Assembly (NCBI GenBank): GCA_964619535.1
Contig: CAZUEX010000001.1
Location: 354,732 to 418,731, forward strand
Length of the DNA: 64,000 nucleotides
From: Leptonema sp964619535
Lineage (GTDB): Bacteria; Spirochaetota; Leptospiria; Leptospirales; Leptonemataceae
Direction of reading: 5' to 3'
Within the stretch, counting starts at the first letter, position 1; every line of letters begins with the position of its first letter. This document shows positions 50,433 to 59,359 of the stretch, one piece after another. Below the pieces are notes generated by a model, which saw nothing but the letters and a program-made list of their open reading frames with translations, had not been told where the DNA came from and searched no databases. The translations under genes were made by a program, and so were the position numbers.

Positions 50433-53249
50433 ATGTTTGATAAAGCGTTAAAACTGGTTTTTGGAACAAAACACGAACGTGACATAAAAAAAATGCTGCC
50501 CATCGTCTCGCAGATCAATGCAGCCGGCGAAACGATGAGGGAACTGACCAACGAGCAGATTACAGCCAGAACTCAGGAGTTTCGTGATCGTCTGCAAAAG
50601 GGGGAAACCCTGGATGATCTGCTTCCCGAAGCCTTTGCCCTTGTGCGCGAAGCAGCCTGGAGGGCGCTTGGTATGCGCCATTTTGACGTGCAGATGATGG
50701 GCGGTATCGTCCTGCATCAGGGCAAGATTGCAGAGATGAAGACCGGTGAAGGGAAAACGCTGACATCAACGCTTGCGATCTATCTGAATGCCCTGTCCGG
50801 TAAAGGCGTCCATGTCGTAACGGTGAACGACTATCTGGCCCGTCGGGACGCCATGTGGATGAAGCCTGTTTATGATCTGCTGGGTGTTAGCGTTGGCTTT
50901 ATTCAGAACCAGATGGAGTTTGCGGACCGCAAGGCGGCCTATGCCTGCGATATTACCTACGGCACGAATAACGAATTCGGCTTTGATTATCTGCGCGATA
51001 ACATGGTTCAGGATCTGAATTATCGCGTACAGCGAGGGCATAACTATGCCATCGTGGATGAGGTGGACTCCATCCTGATCGATGAAGCACGGACTCCGCT
51101 GATTATCTCAGGTCCAACTGAAGAGAATACCGATAACTATCGCGTTGTCGACCGGGCTGTGCGAAAACTGATAGAAGCCGAAAAGCGTCTTCCTCCACCA
51201 CCTCCACGCGAAGTGGAGCCCGGCAAAGAAGAGCCGCATGTCATATTCGGCAATTACTATGACATCGATGAGAAATCCAAGAATGTCCTCTTAACAGAAG
51301 AGGGGATTCATAAGATCGAAGAGCTGCTCGGTGTTTCAAACCTGTATGCACCGGAGCATGTAAACCTGGTGGCCCATACTTCCCAGGCCCTGCGAGCTCA
51401 CCTGATCTATAAGGATGAAGTCGATTATGTGGTCAAAGACGGAGAGGTCGTCATTGTAGACGAACATACAGGTCGTCTTATGGTTGGCCGACGCTATTCT
51501 GATGGCCTGCACCAGGCCATTGAAGCGAAAGAGAACGTCGAGATCAAACAGGAAACGCAGACCCTGGCCACGGTTACCTTCCAGAACTTCTTCCGGATGT
51601 ACAGCAAGCTGGCAGGCATGACAGGTACGGCTGACACAGAAGCCGAAGAGTTCAAGAAGATCTACAGACTGGATGTTGTTGTTATTCCGACAAACGTTCC
51701 CGTACAGCGTATCGATTATCCCGATCGGGTCTATAAAACCGAGGCTGAGAAGTTCAATGCTATCGTAAAAGAGATCGTTGAATGTCACGAACGACAGCAG
51801 CCTGTTCTCGTGGGAACGATCTCCATCGAGAAGTCGGAGTATCTTTCTGCCCTTTTGAAAAAGCATCACATCCCTCACAGCGTTCTCAATGCAAAGCATC
51901 ACGAACGAGAGGCTGAGATTGTGGAAAATGCCGGTCGGCCAGGAGCGGTTACGGTAGCCACAAACATGGCCGGTCGCGGAACGGACATCGTTCTCGGCGG
52001 TGCACCCACCTTCCTGAAGGATGTGGAGAAGATGGATGATGAAGACCCTGCCGTTCTGGAATTCAAAGAGGCCATCGTTCGTAAGCAATACGAAAAGGCA
52101 GAGCAGGCCATACCCCGTATCGCCCATGCAGAGCAACGGAAAAGGGCTCAGGATATCTATGATCGCTCACAGGTGTGGCTGAAATTCCATAACCAGGTGA
52201 AAGAGGCAGGCGGACTGCATATTATCGGCTCGGAACGTCACGAATCCCGCCGTATTGATAATCAGCTTCGCGGTCGTTCGGGACGTCAGGGCGACCCCGG
52301 GTCCAGCCGCTTTTATCTCTGTCTGGAAGATACCCTGATGCGTCTGTTCGGCGGAGACCGCTGGAGAAGCATCATGGAACGGATCTGGGTGGAAGAAGGA
52401 CAGGAACTGGAAGCCAAAATGGTGGACCGTGCCATTGCCCGTGCACAGAAGCGGGTGGAAAGCCATAACTTTGATGTCCGCAAGCACCTGCTTGAATACG
52501 ATGATGTGATGAACCGTCAGCGGGAAATCATCTATGCAGAGCGCGACCGCATTCTCAACAACAACAGCGTCCGCGAGATGATCATGGACTGGGCCGGCGA
52601 CGTTATTGAAACGCGAGTCCTTGATCTCTGTGATTCGAATGACCCCGACCGATGGCAGACGATTGCGTTGACCGAATGGTTTAAGGCCACACTTGGATTT
52701 GAGCCAACGATTGATGTAGACTCACTCAAGAAAGAGAAAGATCCGCAGATGGCGCTTTACAATAGCCTTATGAAGGAAGCGCGGGATTATTACGAGAACA
52801 AGGTGGCCCAGGTTGGCGAAGGCGAATTCGAGTATGTTGAACGTCGCATTACACTCGATATCATCGACCTGCGCTGGAAGGAGCACCTGTATCAGATGGA
52901 CCATCTGCGCGAAGGCATCTGGGCATCTTCCTATTCCGAGAAGAATCCTCTGGTAGAGTATAAGATCCAGGGGTTCCGTATCTTTGAGGGTGTTCTGGAA
53001 TCGATTAAAGAGCAGGTCGTAGAAGCCCTGTTCCGAATCCAGATTATGGGCCCCGTAGAACGGAGCACTTCAGAGCCGCAACGTCTGCAGGGACAGGAAC
53101 ATCATGCACAGGTTGATTCCTTCAAGCCTTCTGAAGATGGCCTTCTGGGAGTGAATCCGTCGAATGCATCCCGAACCGACAACCCTATCGTGGTTTCATC
53201 GGGTGGCGCATCGCGCAGACGTGGTTCGCGAAGAAAACGTCGCAGGTGA
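50433..53249 (+). CDS. secA: preprotein translocase ATPase SecA
   Basis: A 938-residue motor driving proteins through SecYEG. Walker A 'MKTGEGKTLTSTLA' and 'VDEVDSILIDEARTPLIISG' (Walker B) are exact; the preprotein crosslinking domain, 'AGRGTDIVLGG', 'RRIDNQLRGRSGRQGDPGSS' region and helical scaffold all follow. The C-terminus lacks the usual CxCx8CH zinc motif that binds SecB and ends instead in an Arg/Lys-rich tail (SRRRGSRRKRRR). AGGATAGG precedes the ATG. Length is within the normal range. It lies directly after the ligase gene and 26 bases before trpA. Confidence 0.97.
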   Translation: MFDKALKLVFGTKHERDIKKMLPIVSQINAAGETMRELTNEQITARTQEFRDRLQKGETLDDLLPEAFALVREAAWRALGMRHFDVQMMGGIVLHQGKIAEMKTGEGKTLTSTLAIYLNALSGKGVHVVTVNDYLARRDAMWMKPVYDLLGVSVGFIQNQMEFADRKAAYACDITYGTNNEFGFDYLRDNMVQDLNYRVQRGHNYAIVDEVDSILIDEARTPLIISGPTEENTDNYRVVDRAVRKLIEAEKRLPPPPPREVEPGKEEPHVIFGNYYDIDEKSKNVLLTEEGIHKIEELLGVSNLYAPEHVNLVAHTSQALRAHLIYKDEVDYVVKDGEVVIVDEHTGRLMVGRRYSDGLHQAIEAKENVEIKQETQTLATVTFQNFFRMYSKLAGMTGTADTEAEEFKKIYRLDVVVIPTNVPVQRIDYPDRVYKTEAEKFNAIVKEIVECHERQQPVLVGTISIEKSEYLSALLKKHHIPHSVLNAKHHEREAEIVENAGRPGAVTVATNMAGRGTDIVLGGAPTFLKDVEKMDDEDPAVLEFKEAIVRKQYEKAEQAIPRIAHAEQRKRAQDIYDRSQVWLKFHNQVKEAGGLHIIGSERHESRRIDNQLRGRSGRQGDPGSSRFYLCLEDTLMRLFGGDRWRSIMERIWVEEGQELEAKMVDRAIARAQKRVESHNFDVRKHLLEYDDVMNRQREIIYAERDRILNNNSVREMIMDWAGDVIETRVLDLCDSNDPDRWQTIALTEWFKATLGFEPTIDVDSLKKEKDPQMALYNSLMKEARDYYENKVAQVGEGEFEYVERRITLDIIDLRWKEHLYQMDHLREGIWASSYSEKNPLVEYKIQGFRIFEGVLESIKEQVVEALFRIQIMGPVERSTSEPQRLQGQEHHAQVDSFKPSEDGLLGVNPSNASRTDNPIVVSSGGASRRRGSRRKRRR

Positions 53250-53275
53250 TCATAGAGGAAAGGCAGGGTAGCTGA

Positions 53276-54133
53276 ATGACGACCGATACCAGGAGTCCAC
53301 TGGCGTTGCATTTGAAACAGCTGATGGCAGAAAAGGGAAGACCGCTCTACATGCCCTACCTGACGCTTGGCGATCCGGATTTTAACCGATCGGTTGAGAT
53401 CGCAGGTGCCATGCTTCGCGGTGGAGCCGATATCCTGGAGCTTGGCATTCCCTTTTCTGATCCGACTGCCGATGGGCCTGTGATACAGAAGGCAATGGTC
53501 AGGGCAATGGCTTCGAGCGATTTTTCAATCGAGGCCATCTTTGAGGCAACAGGCCGGATCCATGCACTGCAGCCGGATACTCCGCTTGTATTTCTGACCT
53601 ACCTGAACCCCGTCGTTTCGGGCTTTGCCACAGCCTCTGCCGATGCAAAGCAAAGTGCTGTACGCTTTTTTGAACGCGCCGCGCAGGCAGGGATTCGCGG
53701 CCTGGTGATTCCGGATCTACCATACGATACGGCTGAAGCGCGCATGCTTTCTGAACTGGGAGAGAAAACAGGCGTTGAGATTGTGGCCATGATTGCACCC
53801 AATACCTCTTCAAAGCGTTTGAAACAGATTGCATCAGAAGCCCGTGGATTCATCTACTATGTAACCAGCTATGGAGTGACGGGGGAGAGATCTTCTTTTG
53901 CCGAAGATTTACAGAGCCGCTTGAAGACCGTGCGGTCGCTTTCTCCGGTGCCTGTTTTTGCAGGATTCGGCATAAGTCGACCCGAGCAGGCTGCCGGTCT
54001 GGCCCCCTATGTTGATGGTGTGATTGCCGGTAGCGTGCATCACCGTCTGATCGAAGCCGATCCGAACACGGCCGCAGAAAAGATCGAGGAACTGACGCGA
54101 AATTTTACGTCTGCGCTGGCAAATCCGCAGTAA
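53276..54133 (+). CDS. trpA: tryptophan synthase alpha subunit
   Basis: A 285-residue TIM barrel releasing indole from indole-glycerol phosphate. Catalytic Glu and Asp lie in 'ILELGIPFSDPTADGPVIQ' (about residues 56-70), with 'LTYLNPV' and the phosphate-loop 'YYVTSYGVTGERS'. 'VFAGFGISRPEQ' is typical. No trpB is adjacent, so it is separated from its partner gene. It lies 26 bases after secA. Confidence 0.95.
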   Translation: MTTDTRSPLALHLKQLMAEKGRPLYMPYLTLGDPDFNRSVEIAGAMLRGGADILELGIPFSDPTADGPVIQKAMVRAMASSDFSIEAIFEATGRIHALQPDTPLVFLTYLNPVVSGFATASADAKQSAVRFFERAAQAGIRGLVIPDLPYDTAEARMLSELGEKTGVEIVAMIAPNTSSKRLKQIASEARGFIYYVTSYGVTGERSSFAEDLQSRLKTVRSLSPVPVFAGFGISRPEQAAGLAPYVDGVIAGSVHHRLIEADPNTAAEKIEELTRNFTSALANPQ

Positions 54134-54174
54134 AAAAAACTTGTTAAAAAAACCATTTCAGGGAAGAAAACTGT

Positions 54175-56883
54175 ATGCGCAAAATCGGTCTTGTACTGCT
54201 CGCAACTGCCGCCGGGTTGTTTATCCTCCTGCCTGCCTTTCTGTATGCCCTTGTCCTGATGGACAGTTCCATGCAGTTCGGTTTCAGCCGCTTTTTTAAA
54301 GAGGTTTATTTTACCATTGTTCCGGGGATTGCACTGATCGGCGCTGCCTTCTTTTTTCAGGAGCAGCTGACGGCAACAGACAAAGACCGGTTTGTTTTGA
54401 AAGACTTCATCTGGACGGGGATCTTTGGTGGAGCTTTACTGCTTTACATCCTGGTCTTTATCTCCGGTCCGTCATCGATCTTTCATCGGATGGGCAACCT
54501 GATCCCGGCCATCGATTTTCTGGCGCCTGAATGGCATGCCTTTCTTCTGTGGATCAGCTTTTTCCTGGTGCTTGTGTCCTCGATCATGCTGTACCGTTCA
54601 GTGCAGCGCCTTCGCTGGGAGAAGAACCGGTCCGGTGCTTTGATGATCGGGCTTATACTCTCTCTCTTTTTCTCGCTGTTAACCGTTCGTGTGCCATTTA
54701 TCGCCAATCTGGAAGCGGCCTTCGAATCGGCAAAATACCGAACACTTCGCAATCCAGAGGATTCTCTGCATACGGCTTCGGGCCTGCGCTACTGTGCTGC
54801 TCCGTACGATGAGAGCGGCAACAAGATCAATACCTTCGCGCCCAATCCTCCGGGGATTCGAGACGACATCGAAATCATCGGTATTTCCAACGTTACCATT
54901 GAGAAGGTGAAAGGCGACTGGCCTCTGGACTGGGGCATTTATGCGAACCTTGCCAGAAAGATGGGGGCAGCGGAAGGCAGCATAACCCTCTTCGACATCA
55001 GCTTTCTCGATAACAAAGGCATACACGGTGGAACGGCCTGCGGTGTTAGCATGGATTGTCGTCCCATCGAAGGAATGCCAGAGCCCAGGCCACAGGTGGA
55101 TATACTGGCCGAGGCCATTGCTGCCAACCAGCAGGTCGTTATCTCTGACTACCCGCTTGAAACGACCGATGAGGCGCGCTCTACGATTGAAAACTATGAG
55201 CGGCGGTTACAGATTCTCAATGAACGAGAGCTGATTCGCAACGTAAAACATGGCGAGCTTGCAAAGACATGGGCCAGGCTTCCACTGCCACCTGTAGAAA
55301 AGATTGCCCGGGTTCTGGACGGGATGGGATACGCGAATATCCTGAAGGGAGCGTCGGGGGTGAATACGGCCGTTCCCATCGTGGCCCGCATTCCGAACGT
55401 GAGGCGTATGCAGGATCTTGACTATGATCCGAATCGCGATGATTACTTTTACCCGGGAATCGATCTGGTTCTTGCCGCACAGTACTATGGCATCGATCCA
55501 ACCAAAGACATTGAAGTAGATTTTCTGGCCGGCACGGTTACCCTGCATAACATTCCGGAGCGAAAATATCGAAAGCTTGATATGGAGACCTTTGAAGAAA
55601 AGGAATTCGATATCATGGCGAAGCCGAACGCGGAACGAAAGATCGTCATTCCGATCGACGAGTACGGCCGGATGCGCATCAACTTTCGAGGAGGACGCTA
55701 CTGTTTCAAATATCGTGAAATCCTCGAAACCAATGAGCTTTCAGCTGAAGAGATCGGCGCCTATTACAGGGGGAAGATTGCTCTTGTAGCCATGTATTAT
55801 GCCACGGGTGTGGGAACGGCCAAGGATATGCACCTCGGTCCCTATGGTGACATGGCCGGTATTGAGCACCACGCCCATGCCATCAATACCATCCTGAATC
55901 AGGACTTTGCCTATGCGGCACCGGCCTGGGTGAACCTGCTGATCATGATCGGCATCGGCCTTCTTATGGGCATGTATCAGCCGCGGGTGCCCACCTGGAT
56001 GAGCTTTGTGCTGGCCCTTGGCATTGCCATCGTCTTTGCAGGTATTACCCTTTTTATCAGCTTCGACATCTTCAGCTTTCACCATGTCTTCCCAACCGTT
56101 CTCATCATGCAGTTTGTGCAGCTGGTAGCCTTTATTGGCTTCCGGGCACTGACAGAAGAAGAGAACGTGAAGTTTATCCGCACGACCTTCTCGAAGTTCG
56201 TGTCGCATGATGTGGTGGAAGAGCTTCTGGCCAATCCAGAGGCGATCAGCCTGGGGGGCTCGAAAAAAGAGATTTCGGTCTTCTTCTCGGACGTTCGTGG
56301 CTTTACGACCATATCCGAGGCCCTGTCTCCAGAGGAGCTTGTCTCACTTCTGAACGAGTATCTTTCTGAGATGACCGAGCTGATCATCGACTACCGTGGA
56401 ACCATCGATAAGTACATGGGCGATGCCATCATGGCCTTCTGGGGAGCACCGGCCCGGAATGACGATCATGCCTACTATGCCTGTGTGGCTGCCATTGCCC
56501 AGTACCGGGCATTGCAGGACCTGCAGCGACGCTGGTCAGAACGCAACATTCCGGTCATTGACATCGGTATTGGCATCAACACAGGCCTGGCCGTTGTAGG
56601 AAATATGGGGTCAAGTCGCCGTATGGACTATACCTTGATGGGAGATACGGTGAACCTGGGATCACGTCTGGAAGGCATTACAAAGACCTATGGAGTGAAA
56701 ATCTGTATTTCGGAGTATACCTACGAGCGAGTGAAAGATCGGGTCTACGCGCGAGAACTTGACCTCGTGAGGGTCAAAGGAAAGCTGGAACCAGTCAGGA
56801 TCTACGAATTGATGGGATTGGTAAACGAGGACGATCTTGAAAAACTCAAGGTGTCGCACTCTACCGTCCCGGTAAAGGGTTGA
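54175..56883 (+). CDS. CHASE2-domain class III adenylate cyclase
   Basis: A 902-residue membrane cyclase making cAMP. Several N-terminal helices (about residues 5-185) are followed by an extracytoplasmic CHASE2 sensor (about 190-575), three helices (about 585-665) and a cytosolic cyclase domain (about 690-880). The metal Asp are in 'VFFSDVRGFT' and 'KYMGDAIMAFWG', and the transition-state Asn/Arg in 'TVNLGSRLEG', so it should be active. Extra helices before CHASE2 are unusual; most such proteins have one. It follows trpA by 41 bases with AGGGAAG before the ATG. Confidence 0.93.
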   Translation: MRKIGLVLLATAAGLFILLPAFLYALVLMDSSMQFGFSRFFKEVYFTIVPGIALIGAAFFFQEQLTATDKDRFVLKDFIWTGIFGGALLLYILVFISGPSSIFHRMGNLIPAIDFLAPEWHAFLLWISFFLVLVSSIMLYRSVQRLRWEKNRSGALMIGLILSLFFSLLTVRVPFIANLEAAFESAKYRTLRNPEDSLHTASGLRYCAAPYDESGNKINTFAPNPPGIRDDIEIIGISNVTIEKVKGDWPLDWGIYANLARKMGAAEGSITLFDISFLDNKGIHGGTACGVSMDCRPIEGMPEPRPQVDILAEAIAANQQVVISDYPLETTDEARSTIENYERRLQILNERELIRNVKHGELAKTWARLPLPPVEKIARVLDGMGYANILKGASGVNTAVPIVARIPNVRRMQDLDYDPNRDDYFYPGIDLVLAAQYYGIDPTKDIEVDFLAGTVTLHNIPERKYRKLDMETFEEKEFDIMAKPNAERKIVIPIDEYGRMRINFRGGRYCFKYREILETNELSAEEIGAYYRGKIALVAMYYATGVGTAKDMHLGPYGDMAGIEHHAHAINTILNQDFAYAAPAWVNLLIMIGIGLLMGMYQPRVPTWMSFVLALGIAIVFAGITLFISFDIFSFHHVFPTVLIMQFVQLVAFIGFRALTEEENVKFIRTTFSKFVSHDVVEELLANPEAISLGGSKKEISVFFSDVRGFTTISEALSPEELVSLLNEYLSEMTELIIDYRGTIDKYMGDAIMAFWGAPARNDDHAYYACVAAIAQYRALQDLQRRWSERNIPVIDIGIGINTGLAVVGNMGSSRRMDYTLMGDTVNLGSRLEGITKTYGVKICISEYTYERVKDRVYARELDLVRVKGKLEPVRIYELMGLVNEDDLEKLKVSHSTVPVKG

Positions 56884-56889
56884 TCCGGC

Positions 56890-56905
56890 CGGGTCAACAG
56901 ACCCG
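56890..56905 (+). other. hairpin after the adenylate cyclase gene
   Basis: CGGGTC (56890-56895) and GACCCG (56900-56905) form a perfect 6-base stem with loop AACA. It lies in the 49-base gap before dxs. No T-run follows, so it may be an attenuator or processing hairpin between the two genes. Confidence 0.35.
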
Positions 56906-56932
56906 AATTCTGAACCGGCGACGGAGAAGGCG

Positions 56933-58849
56933 ATGAAGCAGTATTCCTATCTGGATCGGATCGACACTCCGGAAGATCTGAGGCGTTTTACGGTCAACGA
57001 GCTCAGAGCTATCGCCGACGATGTGCGTGAGTATCTCATCGATACACTGGCCGAGGTAGGGGGCCATTTTGCCTCAAATCTGGGAGTGGTAGAGCTGACG
57101 GTGGCTCTGCATTATGTGCTCAATACGCCCCGGGACCGTTTGATCTGGGATGTTGGGCATCAGATATACCCCCATAAGATCCTTACCGGGCGCAAGCATC
57201 GACTGCGAAGTGTAAGGCGCTACGGAGGGCTTTCCGGATTTCCAAAACGAGAGGAGTCCGAATACGATCTCTTTAACACAGGCCATGCCGGTACCTCGAT
57301 CTCTCAGCTTGTGGGCGAGGCCCTGGCTCGAGATCTGAAAAAAGAGGACTATCGCTGCTTCTGTGTGATCGGCGATGCCTCGATGACGGCAGGTATGGCC
57401 CTGGAGGCCCTGAATCATGGCGGCCATGTGAAGTCGGACTGTGTGGTCATCCTGAACGACAATGACATGTCCATCTCACATGCCGTGGGGGCCCTGAATC
57501 ATTATCTGAACCAGATTATCACCTCGAATCTCTATAACAAAAGCCGCAGGCTCTGGTATAAGTTCCTTGCCCTTCTGCCCATCGTAGGCGCCGGTCTGCG
57601 TATGTTTTCCAGGCGTATGGAACGCCTGATGAAGAACATCTTTATTCCCGGTTCTTTATTTGAAGACCTTGGCTTTCGCTATATCGGCCCTGTAGACGGC
57701 CATAACATGGAAGAACTGGTCGAGGTCCTGATGCGTGTAAAGCACATGAAAGGGCCGATCCTTGTCCATGTCTATACGCAGAAGGGCAAGGGCTACAAGC
57801 CTGCAGAATCGAATCCCATCAAGTATCACAGCGTTACCACATTCAACCGAAAGGACGGGTCGTTTGTGGGCAAAAGCGATCGTCCGCTCGTTTCTTACAG
57901 CCAGATCGTAGGCGACACCCTGCAGGAGATCTTTGCTCGAAACGAGAAGGCCGTAGCCATTACTCCAGCGATGATCGAGGGCTCCGGGCTGCGCTCCCTG
58001 GCCAATCAGTTCCCCGATCGTGTGTTCGATGTTGGCATCGCCGAACAGCATGCGGTGGCACTGGCCGGGGGCATGGCCTCAGGTGGCATCATTCCGTATC
58101 TCTGTATCTACAGTACCTTTCTTGTGCGAGGCCTGGATCAGCTGATCGAGGATGTGGCCCTGATGCGCTTCCCCGTTCGTATTGTAATCGATCGGGCGGG
58201 CTGTGTGGGGCCGGATGGAGAAACGCATCAGGGACTGTATGACATCGGCTATTTGCATGCCATCCCCGATATCCGTATCTACGCACCGACCAATGGTGCA
58301 GAGCTGAAGGCCATGCTTCTTCACATGGAGCATGATACGGCCGGACCCATTGCCGTTCGCTTTCCAAAAGGAGAGGCCTCGATGGCAGAGCTGCAGGGTC
58401 CCCTACCGGATGTTACCGATACAAAGCCAGAGCGAATTGGAGAAGGCAAGGACCTGGCCATCGTTTCGATAGGTGTGATGAAGGAGTCTGCCCTGGCCCT
58501 GCAGGAGGAGCTGCAAAGGCGACATGGTATCCAGGCCTCGGTGATTGCCATTCGCTGGGTTCGTCCCATTGATCTGGCAGCGCTTAATGATATGCTAAAG
58601 CGGGTCGATGCCTTCGTCTTTGTAGAAGACTCCTACCGCTTTGCTTCCGGTTCCATGTGCTTGCTTGAACAGCTGGATCCCGAAGTAAAGGGACGCCATA
58701 TACAGACCTTTGCCTTTCCGGACGAGCCGATCGAGCACGGCACGCGGCCCGAGATCTTTCAGCACTACGGCATCTCCGTAGAAGCGATGCGCCAGGCGAT
58801 TATCAGGCATCCAAGGATGCAGGGACGCATCGTGGCCTCTCTTGGTTAA
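56933..58849 (+). CDS. dxs: 1-deoxy-D-xylulose-5-phosphate synthase
   Basis: A 638-residue thiamine-diphosphate enzyme condensing pyruvate and glyceraldehyde-3-phosphate. Product goes to isoprenoids, thiamine and, with PdxA/PdxB here, vitamin B6. 'DVGHQIYPHKILTGR', ThDP-binding 'GDASMTAGMALEALNHGG', 'KGKGYKPAE', catalytic Glu in 'DVGIAEQHAVALAGG' and 'DRAGCVGPDGETHQG' are present. It starts 49 bases after the cyclase gene with GGAGAAGGCG before the ATG. Confidence 0.97.
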   Translation: MKQYSYLDRIDTPEDLRRFTVNELRAIADDVREYLIDTLAEVGGHFASNLGVVELTVALHYVLNTPRDRLIWDVGHQIYPHKILTGRKHRLRSVRRYGGLSGFPKREESEYDLFNTGHAGTSISQLVGEALARDLKKEDYRCFCVIGDASMTAGMALEALNHGGHVKSDCVVILNDNDMSISHAVGALNHYLNQIITSNLYNKSRRLWYKFLALLPIVGAGLRMFSRRMERLMKNIFIPGSLFEDLGFRYIGPVDGHNMEELVEVLMRVKHMKGPILVHVYTQKGKGYKPAESNPIKYHSVTTFNRKDGSFVGKSDRPLVSYSQIVGDTLQEIFARNEKAVAITPAMIEGSGLRSLANQFPDRVFDVGIAEQHAVALAGGMASGGIIPYLCIYSTFLVRGLDQLIEDVALMRFPVRIVIDRAGCVGPDGETHQGLYDIGYLHAIPDIRIYAPTNGAELKAMLLHMEHDTAGPIAVRFPKGEASMAELQGPLPDVTDTKPERIGEGKDLAIVSIGVMKESALALQEELQRRHGIQASVIAIRWVRPIDLAALNDMLKRVDAFVFVEDSYRFASGSMCLLEQLDPEVKGRHIQTFAFPDEPIEHGTRPEIFQHYGISVEAMRQAIIRHPRMQGRIVASLG

Positions 58850-58885
58850 GAGGCAGACCACGGGCCGGGGCAAAGATATTTTTCT

Positions 58886-58905
58886 GTACGCCTGAGCCGG
58901 CGTAC
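58886..58905 (+). other. hairpin in the leader of the TPR gene
   Basis: GTACGCC (58886-58892) and GGCGTAC (58899-58905) form a perfect 7-base stem with a 6-base loop, 13 bases before the next start codon. A T-rich stretch lies before, not after, the stem on the plus strand, so it is not a standard terminator in either direction. Confidence 0.4.
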
Positions 58906-58918
58906 CGATAATGAAATT

Positions 58919-59359
58919 ATGTCCTGGTCGGAAGCACAAACGAATCTTGAAGCCGAAGAATACAGCCTGCTTCATGAGCTGGAAGTCGATCAAACGGCCC
59001 TGAACTGTATTCGGGCTGGCTGGTACTATTTTGAAAAGCGCGGGGATGTACGGGCGGCCGGGCGCTGGTTTTACAGGGCCGTGTTGATGGAACCGTATGA
59101 ACTGCATCATCGCATGGAGCTGGCTCGATTTCTTGCACTTGACGATCGGCCTGTCCGTGCGATTGAATGGTGGCAGGGAGCCCTGCGTCTGGCCCTTGGG
59201 CTTCGTGTACCGGCTGCAGAGCTGGCGCTGATCTATCTGGAGCTTGCAAAGCTCTACCGTCAGACCAATCGTATGGAACGCTACTATCGCTATCTGAATC
59301 TCTCTCTGAAGGCCTGCCCGGGATATCGCCCGGCCCGGCGGTTAATGGATATGGCATGA
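58919..59359 (+). CDS. small TPR-like protein
   Basis: A 146-residue cytoplasmic protein made of about three helical pairs that fit TPR units ('AGWYYFEKRGDVRAAGRWFY', 'LARFLALDDRPVRAIEWW', 'LAKLYRQTNRMERYYRYL'). The ATG at 58919 has no Shine-Dalgarno but a GATAAT hexamer 6 bases upstream. Its stop overlaps the dinG ATG (ATGA), so it is translated with the helicase. A scaffold role is possible; none is known. Confidence 0.75.
   Translation: MSWSEAQTNLEAEEYSLLHELEVDQTALNCIRAGWYYFEKRGDVRAAGRWFYRAVLMEPYELHHRMELARFLALDDRPVRAIEWWQGALRLALGLRVPAAELALIYLELAKLYRQTNRMERYYRYLNLSLKACPGYRPARRLMDMA

Noticed and set aside
51336..52136. Reverse frame (266 codons) inside secA
   Set aside because: Shadow of the exact SecA frame; no start signal or motif.
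58886..58905. Intrinsic terminator after dxs
   Set aside because: The stem is good but the T-run precedes it on the plus strand, so it would not terminate in either direction.
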